This document shows, one piece after another, positions 15,796-22,606 of a DNA stretch of 24,846 bases. The stretch covers positions 1-24,846 of the forward strand of contig URKM01000023.1 in NCBI GenBank assembly GCA_900548365.1, written 5' to 3'. This stretch comes from an uncultured Collinsella sp. (GTDB taxonomy: Bacteria > Actinomycetota > Coriobacteriia > Coriobacteriales > Coriobacteriaceae). Made by a program: the position numbers and the translations under genes. Numbering within the stretch: position 1 is the first letter of the stretch; each line of letters opens with the position of its first letter. The notes under the pieces were generated by a model, which ran no database searches, was not told the origin of the DNA, and worked only from the letters and a program-made list of their open reading frames with translations.

Positions 15796-16587
15796 CTAGC
15801 TACTCGCCTTCCGATACCCCGTGGCAAACGAAGGGTCGTAAAGCTTGCTGCGCTCGTACGACTCCGCATGCACGCCGTCATGCGCAAGCCCGCCGCGAGC
15901 TCCGAGCACGCGGCCCACCACCACGAGCGCCGTGCGGTCGATGCCCTCTCGCGCGCCCGCATCGGCGAGCGTGCCCACTGTGCAGCGCACCACGCGCTCC
16001 TCAGGCCAGGTCGCCTTGTACACGAGCGCCGCCGGCTCATCGGAGCTGCGGCCCGCGGCCAAAAGCTCGGCGGAAAGCTCGGCGAGCATACCCGAGCTCA
16101 GGAAGATGACCATAGTCGAGCCGCTTTCCGCCATGGTGCGCATGCCCTCGCCCGCGGGCATGGGGGTGCGCCCGGAAAGCCGCGTGATCACGACCGACTG
16201 GCTGATTCCCGGCAGCGTGTATTCCTGGCGAAGCGCCGCCGCGGCACCGCAAAAGCTCGACACGCCGGGCACCACCTCGTAGTCCACGCCGCGCGCGTCG
16301 AGCGCGTCCATCTGCTCCTGGATGGCGCCGTACAGGCACGGGTCGCCCGTGTGCAGGCGCACCACTTCCTCGCCCCGTGCATCCGCCGCGCACATCACGT
16401 CGAGCACTTCCTCCAAGGTCATGTGCGCGCTGTCGTAGACGACGCAGGATTCCTTGCACTCAGCGAGCAGCTCGGGGTTCACAAGGCTCCCCGCCCAAAC
16501 GACCACGTCGGCCGCGCGCAGAAGGCGCGCCCCGCGCAGCGTGATAAGGTCGGCGGCGCCCGAGCCTGCGCCAACGATATGAATCAT
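15796..16587 (-). CDS. cbiF: Cobalt-precorrin-4 C11-methyltransferase
   Basis: First gene of the minus-strand unit. The 263-residue tetrapyrrole methylase has IVGAGSGAADLITLRGARLL (GAGxGxxDLIT, near residues 4-23), VWAGSLVNPELL, LHTGDPCLYGAIQEQMDAL, VPGVSSFCGAAAALRQEYTL and LPGISQSVVITRLSGRTPMP, typical of CbiF/CobM. The C-terminal tail (about 240-263) is not family-specific. The ATG at 16587 has GGAAGGAAGG 5-15 nt upstream. Its 5' leader faces the riboswitch-controlled unit. Confidence 0.94.
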   Translation of the reverse strand: MIHIVGAGSGAADLITLRGARLLRAADVVVWAGSLVNPELLAECKESCVVYDSAHMTLEEVLDVMCAADARGEEVVRLHTGDPCLYGAIQEQMDALDARGVDYEVVPGVSSFCGAAAALRQEYTLPGISQSVVITRLSGRTPMPAGEGMRTMAESGSTMVIFLSSGMLAELSAELLAAGRSSDEPAALVYKATWPEERVVRCTVGTLADAGAREGIDRTALVVVGRVLGARGGLAHDGVHAESYERSKLYDPSFATGYRKASS

Positions 16588-16717
16588 CCGAGCCTTCCTT
16601 CCCGTTTCTCATCGCAACCGTTTACGCCGCCATTCGCGCAGCGGGCAAAACACGGCGCCTGCGGCGGCAATCGGCGCAAATACGCAGGCAGGAGGCGCAA
16701 TGCCGCCCGCCCTGGCT

Positions 16718-16746
16718 TTGACACGTTCACAAGTGCCCACTATCAT
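16718..16746 (+). promoter_or_regulatory. Promoter of the plus-strand cbiK-transporter unit
   Basis: TTGACA (16718-16723), a 17-nt spacer, then TATCAT (16741-16746), close to the sigma-70 consensus. It would start transcription near 16753, placing the riboswitch in a leader of about 290 nt before cbiK. On the other strand TATGAT overlaps the same -10, so a divergent promoter for cbiF may overlap here, but I find no good -35 for it. Confidence 0.7.
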
Positions 16747-16814
16747 AGTAAAAGATTCGGCAACGAGCATATGACAATCGGATAAAAGGAAATGACCGGC
16801 GCGGCGCCCGCACA

Positions 16815-16925
16815 GCCCGCGCTGGCTTGCGGAGGGAACCAGGTGGGAATCCTGGGCAAGGGACATTACTGTATAGGACGCGCGGGCGAACCGCCTCGCG
16901 CCCCAAGCCAGACTGCTTCGCCTTT
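16815..16925 (+). promoter_or_regulatory. Cobalamin riboswitch
   Basis: Conserved aptamer pieces occur in order: GGGAA (16834-16838), the hairpin CCAGGTGGGAATCCTGG (16839-16855, with the GGTGxxAATCC signature), GGGACATTACTGTA (16860-16873, the xxCACTGTA-type element), a GC-rich hairpin (about 16877-16903) and the B12-box element AAGCCAGAC (16905-16913). CTGGCTT at 16822-16828 can pair with AAGCCAG. The ends are approximate. It should repress the downstream chelatase and uptake genes when cobalamin is plentiful. Confidence 0.88.
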
Positions 16926-17037
16926 TCCTCACGGCATCGCCGTGGCGTTAGCTCCTTGTGAACCCCAAGGGGTGCGCTTTTCTTTCGCTTGTGCCGACAA
17001 GCAACTGTCGCCGGGGGACCGGCAAACCGAGGAAAGG
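16921..17037 (+). promoter_or_regulatory. Candidate riboswitch expression platform (SD pairing and/or attenuator)
   Basis: CCTTTTCCTC (16921-16930), immediately after the B12 box, is complementary to the cbiK Shine-Dalgarno GAGGAAAGG (17029-17037) apart from one bulge, so it could hide the ribosome site. In between are the hairpin CACGGCATCGCCGTG (16931-16945) and a second hairpin CTCCTTG...CAAGGGG (16952-16972) followed by a T-rich stretch, CTTTTCTTTC, which may act as a weak terminator. Which mechanism operates cannot be decided by eye. Confidence 0.45.
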
Positions 17038-17044
17038 AAAAACC

Positions 17045-17971
17045 ATGTCCGACCAGATGTCACGCCGCGGCTTCATGGGCGCCGCAGCAACCGGAGCCGT
17101 CGCGCTCGCCGGAGTCGCGCTCGCGGGCTGCTCCAACACCTCCGCAAGTTCCGAAAAATCGAGTGAAAAGGAGAAGGCCGTGAAGCCGGTCATCCTCGTC
17201 ACGAGCTTCGGCACGAGCTACAACGACTCGCGCCACATCACCATCGGCGCCATCGAAGACGCTATCCGCGAGAAGTACTGGCAGGACTACGACATCCGCC
17301 GCGCCTTCACCGCGCAGATCATCATCGACAAGCTGAAGAAGCGCGACGGCATCACGATCGACAACATGACCGAGGCACTCGACCGCTGCGTGGAAGACGG
17401 CGTGAAGGAAATCGTCGTGCAGCCGACGCATCTCATGGGTGGCCTGGAATACACCGACGTGAAAGACGAGCTCGACAAGTACGCCGACAAGTTCGACAAG
17501 ATCTCGCTCGGCGACCCGCTGCTCACCTCCGACGACGACTACAAGAAGGTGGCCGCAGCCATTAAGGAGAACATGGCGTCCTTCGACGACGGCAAGACGG
17601 CGCTGTGCCTCATGGGTCACGGCACCGAAGCCGATTCCAACGCCGACTATGCCAAGATGCAGGAAGTGTTCAAGAACGAGGGCTTGACGCAGTTCTTCGT
17701 CGGCACCGTCGAGGCTGAACCGACCTGCGAGGATGTTATCGCCGCCGCGAGCGCCGCAGGCTACAAGAAGGCCGTGCTCGCGCCGTTCATGGTGGTCGCG
17801 GGCGACCACGCGAACAACGACATGGCAGACGAGACCGACCCCGACAGCTGGGCTGCGAAGTTCGTGGCCGCCGGCTTCGAAGTGACGTGCCTGCTCCAGG
17901 GTCTGGGACAGAACGTCGCGGTCGACGACATCTACGTCTCGCACGTGGACGACGCCATCGCCAAGCTGTAA
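17045..17971 (+). CDS. cbiK: Exported (Tat lipoprotein) CbiK-type sirohydrochlorin cobaltochelatase
   Basis: CbiK inserts Co2+ into sirohydrochlorin or its oxidised/reduced forms. The 308-residue protein has an N-terminal twin-arginine motif SRRGFMG (6-12), a short hydrophobic segment and the lipobox LAGC (C29), then a serine/lysine linker. The chelatase domain (about 47-308) follows: VTSFGTSYNDSRH, RAFTAQIIIDKLKKRDGI, LMGHGTEAD (H192), VGTVEAEP (E223) and VAGDHANNDM (H255), matching the metal-binding His/Glu/His of characterised CbiK. The ATG at 17045 has GAGGAAAGG 7 nt upstream. Export is unusual but known for the periplasmic chelatase of Desulfovibrio; here it would be membrane-anchored on the outer face. 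It is first in the riboswitch unit, upstream of an importer. Confidence 0.92.
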   Translation: MSDQMSRRGFMGAAATGAVALAGVALAGCSNTSASSEKSSEKEKAVKPVILVTSFGTSYNDSRHITIGAIEDAIREKYWQDYDIRRAFTAQIIIDKLKKRDGITIDNMTEALDRCVEDGVKEIVVQPTHLMGGLEYTDVKDELDKYADKFDKISLGDPLLTSDDDYKKVAAAIKENMASFDDGKTALCLMGHGTEADSNADYAKMQEVFKNEGLTQFFVGTVEAEPTCEDVIAAASAAGYKKAVLAPFMVVAGDHANNDMADETDPDSWAAKFVAAGFEVTCLLQGLGQNVAVDDIYVSHVDDAIAKL

Positions 17972-17981
17972 ACTCGCCGCG

Positions 17982-18053
17982 CACGGGGGCGCCGGTCGCG
18001 TCCCCGTGCAACGGGCATGCGCCTTCCCCGACTGACGGCGCATGCCCGTTGCA
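17982..18053 (+). other. Two strong adjacent stem-loops downstream of cbiK
   Basis: CACGGGG (17982-17988) pairs with CCCCGTG (18002-18008). Next to it GCAACGGGCATGCGCC (18008-18023) pairs perfectly over 16 bp with 18037-18052 across a 13-nt loop, and T18007-A18053 extends it. There is no U-run, so I do not call an intrinsic terminator; it could stabilise the cbiK 3' end or reduce expression of the genes that follow. Confidence 0.6.
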
Positions 18054-18117
18054 TTCGCATCCCGCCCGCCCACCGCACGGCGCGGGCGGTCGAAGCGATT
18101 GAAAGGAACCCCCCTCC

Positions 18118-18651
18118 ATGTTGAAGAAAACCCTCGCCTTCGCCCTGTCAGCGGCGCTTTTCGCGTTCTCGCTCACCGGCTGCGGCGGAAATTCAATCGA
18201 CAGCGCAAAGGCAAGCGATGCCGATTCCCAGGAAAAGACCGAACAGGCGGCCGATGCGCCCGAGGGCGCAAGCGCTGCCCCCATCACCGCCAACAAGGTG
18301 GCCGACGGCACCTATCCGATCACCGTAGATTCCAGCTCGAACATGTTCAGGATTGTGGACGCCCAGCTCATCGTGGAAAACGGCTCCATGCACTGCGTGA
18401 TGACACTTTCCGGCACGGGCTACGGCAAGCTCTTCATGGGCACGGGTGACGAGGCTGCCGCCGCGAGCGAGGCCGACTTCATCCCCTATGTGGAAAACGC
18501 AGAAGGCAAGTACACCTACGACGTGCCCGTTGAAGCGCTCGACGAGGACACCGCCTGCGCCGCGTGGAGTATTAGAAAAGAGCAGTGGTACGACCGCACG
18601 CTCGTGTTCGAATCCGCCGGCGTCGATCTGCGCGCCGACGCACTGAAGTAA
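18118..18651 (+). CDS. Small lipoprotein with a NEAT-like/Ig-like beta domain
   Basis: A 177-residue exported lipoprotein with a signal peptide at 1-21 (MLKK, hydrophobic core) and the lipobox LTGC (C22). A disordered acidic/alanine linker (about 23-58) leads to a single beta-rich domain (about 60-170) with VADGTYPITV, AQLIVENGSMHCVMTLSG, YTYDVPVEALDED and QWYDRTLVFES. The strand pattern recalls NEAT haem-binding domains, but I cannot confirm the fold, and the signature ligand motif is not clear. A related domain occurs at the N-terminus of the next gene product. GAAAGGAA precedes the ATG at 18118. From its place between an exported chelatase and an ABC importer I infer a tetrapyrrole- or metal-capturing accessory; it is otherwise unknown. 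Confidence 0.8.
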   Translation: MLKKTLAFALSAALFAFSLTGCGGNSIDSAKASDADSQEKTEQAADAPEGASAAPITANKVADGTYPITVDSSSNMFRIVDAQLIVENGSMHCVMTLSGTGYGKLFMGTGDEAAAASEADFIPYVENAEGKYTYDVPVEALDEDTACAAWSIRKEQWYDRTLVFESAGVDLRADALK

Positions 18652-18655
18652 CGCC

Positions 18656-20227
18656 ATGCGGTCGATTCTTCCCAAGGGGGAAAACAGGAAGCGCCACAGC
18701 ATCGCGGCGCGCGCGATCGCCTGCGTTCTCGTCGCCCTGCTCGCGCTTCCCTTCGCGGGGTGCAGTGCGAGCCCGAACGCGACCGGTGCCACGACGGGCT
18801 CTCAGGAATACACTGTGAGCGTCTCGCTTTCCGGCGGGTCAGGGCGCGCAAGCATCGCCTCACCCACCACAATTGTGAAGGATGGCGACACCTACACCGC
18901 GACGGTCACCTGGTCGAGTTCGAACTACGACAAGATGACCATCGACGGCGTGGACTACGCACCCATAAACGACGGCGGCAACTCCACGTTCGAGATACCC
19001 GTCACGCTCGACGAGGACATCGCCGTGTCGGCCGAGACCGTCGCCATGTCGACGCCGCACACCATCGACTACACGCTCCACTTCGACTCATCCACCATGA
19101 AGGAGAAATCGGGCGACGATGCAAGCGGCGGCTCCCCTGCGGGAACGGCTTCAAGCGCCGCGGCCGACTTCCACAACCCAGATTTGGGCTGCGGCTGGGA
19201 GCCGACGGGGGCGCTTCAGCTTGAATACGCCGAGCACTTCACTGTCGACGAGTACGAAGGCGGCCTGCGGCTTATCTGCATTTCGAACGGGGAGCGCTTC
19301 CTCGTGGTACCGCAAGATGCGAAGGTACCTGATGGGTTGAGCTCTGACATCGCGGTCATAAGGCGTCCCGCCAACAAGGTGTACCTCGTGTCGTCGGCGA
19401 CGATGTGCCTGGTCGACGCGCTCGATGCGAACGACAATATCTTCATGTCGGGCACGAAGGCCGACGATTGCTCGGTCGCGGGCTTCAAAAGCGCGCTCGA
19501 AAGTGGGGCGATCGCCTACGGCGGCAAGTACAGCGCGCCCGACTACGAGCGAATATCGGCCTCGGGCTGCACGCTCGCCATCGAGAACACCATGATCAAC
19601 CACACGCCCGATGTGAAGGAAAAGCTGCAGAAGCTCGGGCTCGTCGTGCTCACCGAACAGTCGTCGAGCGAGCCCGAAGCACTCGGGCGCGTCGAGTGGA
19701 TTAAGCTTTTCGGCGTCCTGTTCGACAAGGAAGACGAGGCCGCGCACCTGTTCAACGAGCAGAAGGCCCGCGTCGAGCAAACGTCGAGGCTTGCGTCGTC
19801 AGGTAAAACCGTGGCGTATTTCTACATTAACTCGAACGGGGCCGCCGTCACGCGGCGGGCGGGCGACTACGTGGCGCAGATGATCGAGCTTGCAGGCGGC
19901 AACTACGCGCTCGATGACGCGCAGACGGCGTCGACGTCAGGTTCGTCAGTAACGCTCGAAATGGAGCGCTTCTACGCGACGGCGAAGGATGCCGACATCA
20001 TCGTCTACAACGGCACCATCGACGAATCGGTTGCCACCTTGAACGACTTTGTAGGCAAAAACGCGCTATTGTCGCAGTTCAAAGCCGTGAAGAACGGCAA
20101 CGTCTGGGTCACAAGCGCCGACATGTACCAGCAGATGACTTCTACCGCCGACATTATCGACGAGCTGCACGGGGCGTTCACCGGCGATGACGCGAGCGAC
20201 TTCCATTATCTGAGGAAGCTCGGCTAG
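18656..20227 (+). CDS. ABC transporter substrate-binding lipoprotein with N-terminal beta domain (FecB/BtuF-like)
   Basis: A 523-residue lipoprotein. The signal runs to the lipobox FAGC (C36) after a basic N-terminus. Residues about 50-145 form a beta domain like that of the preceding lipoprotein (QEYTVSVSLSGG, TIVKDGDTYTATVTW, STFEIPVTLDEDIAVSAE, HTIDYTLHF). After a flexible linker, residues about 180-523 are a periplasmic-binding fold of the helical-backbone (TroA/FecB/BtuF) class, with YAEHFTVDEY, SGCTLAIENTMINHTPDVKE, GRVEWIKLFGVLF and YVAQMIELAGGNYALDD. It follows the small lipoprotein by 4 nt and has no strong Shine-Dalgarno, so it is probably coupled. By context it delivers a corrinoid, other tetrapyrrole or chelated metal to the permease; the true ligand is unknown. 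Confidence 0.87.
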   Translation: MRSILPKGENRKRHSIAARAIACVLVALLALPFAGCSASPNATGATTGSQEYTVSVSLSGGSGRASIASPTTIVKDGDTYTATVTWSSSNYDKMTIDGVDYAPINDGGNSTFEIPVTLDEDIAVSAETVAMSTPHTIDYTLHFDSSTMKEKSGDDASGGSPAGTASSAAADFHNPDLGCGWEPTGALQLEYAEHFTVDEYEGGLRLICISNGERFLVVPQDAKVPDGLSSDIAVIRRPANKVYLVSSATMCLVDALDANDNIFMSGTKADDCSVAGFKSALESGAIAYGGKYSAPDYERISASGCTLAIENTMINHTPDVKEKLQKLGLVVLTEQSSSEPEALGRVEWIKLFGVLFDKEDEAAHLFNEQKARVEQTSRLASSGKTVAYFYINSNGAAVTRRAGDYVAQMIELAGGNYALDDAQTASTSGSSVTLEMERFYATAKDADIIVYNGTIDESVATLNDFVGKNALLSQFKAVKNGNVWVTSADMYQQMTSTADIIDELHGAFTGDDASDFHYLRKLG

Positions 20228-20231
20228 CACC

Positions 20232-21272
20232 ATGAGAAGCCGACTTTCCATGACATACGACGAATCGGGGCGCGCCGCGCGGTGTCGCGTCGTGACGGCG
20301 CTGCTCGCTGTTGCCCTCATCGTGCTCGTCGGGGCCAACCTGTGCATCGGGAGCGTGCTCGTGCCCGCAGACCACATCCCCGGCATCCTTTCGGGCGGCG
20401 CGGCCAATTCCATGGAAAGCCAAGTCATCTGGGAGATTCGCCTGCCGCGTGTGCTTTCAGCCGTGCTTCTCGGCGGGGCGCTTTCCCTCTCCGGGTTCCT
20501 GCTGCAGACGTTTTTCAACAACCCCATCGCCGACCCGTTCATCTTGGGCGTCTCCTCGGGCGCAAAGTTCGTCGTCGCGCTTACGATGATCGTACTTCTG
20601 GGCGCGAACCAGGCCATGTCCTCGCCGGCCATGGTGGTCGCAGCGTTTCTGGGCTCGCTTATCACCATCGGCTTCGTGCTCCTCATCGCACGGCGCATAA
20701 GTTCCATGGCTATGCTCATCGTGGCGGGCGTCATGGTGGGATACATCTGCTCGGCGTCGACGAACTTCCTCATCGCCTTCGCCGACGACCAGTCCATCGT
20801 GAACCTGCACAACTGGTCTTTGGGTAGCTTCTCGGGTTCGAGCTGGGACGACGTCGCGGTCATCGCGGTCGTGGTGATCACCGTGAGCGCATGCGTATTC
20901 GCGATATCGAAGCCCCTTTCCGCCTTCCAGCTGGGAGAAGCCTACGCGAAAAGCGTCGGCGTGAACGTCGCACGCTTCCGCGTGGTGCTCGTCCTTCTAG
21001 CGAGCATGCTCTCCGCCTGCGTGACCGCGTTCGCTGGTCCGGTGTCGTTCGTAGGCATCGCGGTTCCGCATCTCGTGAAGTCGGCGCTGAAGTCGTCGAA
21101 GCCCATCCGCGTGATTCCTGCGTGCTTCTTGGGAGGCGCCATCTTCTGCGCGGGCTGCGATTTGATCGCGCGCACGCTGTTTTCCCCCGTCGAGCTTTCC
21201 ATCAGCGCCGTCACCGCCATCTTCGGCGCGCCGGTGGTTATCGCACTCATGTTGAAGAAGCGGGTGAGGTAG
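20232..21272 (+). CDS. ABC transporter permease, BtuC/FecCD family
   Basis: A 346-residue inner-membrane protein of the FecCD/BtuC class. Signature stretches are IRLPRVLSAVLLGGALSLSG, LLQTFFNNPIADPFILGVSS, LHNWSLGSFSGSSWDD, LGVN-like KSVGVNVARFR and FAGPVSFVGIAVPHLVK, with about ten hydrophobic segments. It lacks nothing obvious. The ATG at 20232 is 4 nt after the previous stop; an alternative start at 20250 (MTYDES) is possible. The motif NNPIADPFILG with GPVSFVGIAVPH is shared by cobalamin, haem and siderophore permeases, so sequence alone does not give the substrate. The cobalamin riboswitch favours corrinoid-related cargo. Confidence 0.9.
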   Translation: MRSRLSMTYDESGRAARCRVVTALLAVALIVLVGANLCIGSVLVPADHIPGILSGGAANSMESQVIWEIRLPRVLSAVLLGGALSLSGFLLQTFFNNPIADPFILGVSSGAKFVVALTMIVLLGANQAMSSPAMVVAAFLGSLITIGFVLLIARRISSMAMLIVAGVMVGYICSASTNFLIAFADDQSIVNLHNWSLGSFSGSSWDDVAVIAVVVITVSACVFAISKPLSAFQLGEAYAKSVGVNVARFRVVLVLLASMLSACVTAFAGPVSFVGIAVPHLVKSALKSSKPIRVIPACFLGGAIFCAGCDLIARTLFSPVELSISAVTAIFGAPVVIALMLKKRVR

Positions 21273-22511
21273 ATGGGGGAATTCGTGCCGCGGCCCAAAA
21301 CGCTCGGAGGGGAGTCGAACCTCGAAACCCCGGTAAAAACGCAGGCTGACGGAGCGCCGCTTTTCCGCATAAGCGACCTGTCGGCGGGCTACGACAAGAA
21401 GGTCGTAGTCGAAGGCGTCGATCTGGAGGTTCGCGCGGGCGACGTCGTGGCGCTCATCGGGCCGAACGGCTCAGGCAAGTCGACCATCTTGAAAACCATC
21501 ACACGCCATCTGGCACCGCTTGCCGGCGCGGTCGAGCTCGACGGGCGGGAGATTTCCCGATGGAAGACGGCGGAGTTCGCAAGGAACCTTGCCGTTATGC
21601 TGACGGATCGCCCCCGGACCGAGCTCCTCACCTGCCGCGATATCGTAGAGGCGGGAAGGCATCCCTACACCGGGCGAATGGGAACACTCTCGCCTGACGA
21701 CCATAGTCGGGTCGACGAGGCCATGAAAACCGCACATGTGGAAAAGCTCGCCGAGCGCGACTTCATGCAGATAAGCGACGGGCAACGCCAGCGCGTCATG
21801 CTCGCACGCGCCATCGCGCAGGATCCGCGTGTGCTCGTGCTCGACGAGCCCACGTCATATCTCGATATCCGCTACCAGATCGACCTGCTGCGAATACTTC
21901 GCCACCTTGCGAAATCGCAGAATGTGGCTGTCATCATGTCCATCCACGAACTCGAGCTCGCGCAGAAAAGCGCCGACAAGGTGATTTGCGTGAAGGACGG
22001 CCGGGTCTTCCGCGCCGGCGCACCCGAGGACATATTCACGCGCGAGACGATCGGCGAGCTTTACGGCCTTCAACATGGCACCTTCAACGAGCGCTTCGGC
22101 AGCGTGGAAATTGGGCGCCCACACGGCGATGCGCACACGTTCGTCATCGCCGGCGCAGGTACGGGGTCAGCTGTGTTTCGCCAGCTCATCCGGCAGGGCA
22201 AGGCGTTCTACGCGGGCATTCTGCACGAAGGGGACATCGACTGCGAGCTCGCGCGCGACCTGGCGACGGAATGCGTGGCCGAGCGCGCCTTCGAGCCGAT
22301 CGGGGATAAAACCATAGCCCGCGCCAAAGAGCTCCTCGTCCACTGCGCGCGTCTTATCGTGTGCCCCGCCGCCTTCGGCACCATAAACGCCCGCAACGCA
22401 GAGCTCGTCGAGTTCGCACGCTCGCATGGTATCGAGGTCATGCGAGCGTGCGAAGGCGCATCGGAGGATTCCAAAATTGGAGTGGGAAGGATAAACTGGA
22501 CTTTCTTTTAA
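21273..22511 (+). CDS. ABC transporter ATPase (FecE/BtuD-like) with extra C-terminal domain
   Basis: A 412-residue protein. After a 30-residue variable N-terminus, the ATPase spans about 31-265: Walker A GPNGSGKST (63-71), signature ISDGQRQR (SDG in place of the usual SGG, about 167-174), Walker B VLVLDEPTSYLD (about 187-198) and the switch histidine in MSIHELEL. Residues about 288-412 form an additional domain beginning FVIAGAGTGSAVFRQLIRQG, then YAGILHEGDIDCELARDLA, ERAFEPIGD and VCPAAFGTINARNAEL, with a Rossmann-like alternation. From memory, similar extensions occur on some iron-complex/cobalamin ATPases of Firmicutes and haloarchaea; their role is unknown to me. The ATG abuts the permease stop. 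Confidence 0.9.
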   Translation: MGEFVPRPKTLGGESNLETPVKTQADGAPLFRISDLSAGYDKKVVVEGVDLEVRAGDVVALIGPNGSGKSTILKTITRHLAPLAGAVELDGREISRWKTAEFARNLAVMLTDRPRTELLTCRDIVEAGRHPYTGRMGTLSPDDHSRVDEAMKTAHVEKLAERDFMQISDGQRQRVMLARAIAQDPRVLVLDEPTSYLDIRYQIDLLRILRHLAKSQNVAVIMSIHELELAQKSADKVICVKDGRVFRAGAPEDIFTRETIGELYGLQHGTFNERFGSVEIGRPHGDAHTFVIAGAGTGSAVFRQLIRQGKAFYAGILHEGDIDCELARDLATECVAERAFEPIGDKTIARAKELLVHCARLIVCPAAFGTINARNAELVEFARSHGIEVMRACEGASEDSKIGVGRINWTFF

Positions 22512-22604
22512 GGATCCTCAGGCTACAGCTCCTACGCCGGCAAGGTCTCCAAGGCGCCGGAGAACCTCAGGAACAGGAATTTCCACGCCGACGAGCCCAA
22601 CTAG
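22512..22604 (+). mobile_element. IS3-family OrfB transposase fragment (relic)
   Basis: Read in the frame of 22521, the sequence gives GYSSYAGKVSKAPENL then RNRNFHADEPN and a TAG at 22602-22604. This matches the segment of IS3-type OrfB that precedes the first catalytic aspartate block (Y-S-S-Y-x-G-x-[IV]-S-x-A-P-x-N-L ... R-x-F-x-A-x-x-P-N-x-L-W). It is only about 30 codons, has no start and no DDE residues, and lies exactly between the ATPase stop (22511) and the tetR-like stop (22607). Dead debris; no inverted repeats seen. Confidence 0.65.
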
Positions 22605-22606
22605 GC

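Noticed and set aside
16588..16720. A possible second cobalamin aptamer on the minus strand, suggested by AAAGCCAGG
   Set aside because: The GGTGxxAATCC and CACTGTA-type elements are absent in the expected order, so a single B12-box-like string is not enough.
16609..16932. A minus-strand open frame of about 107 codons in the control region
   Set aside because: It is antisense to the riboswitch and promoter, has an arginine-rich composition typical of high-GC shadow frames, and shows no recognisable domain.
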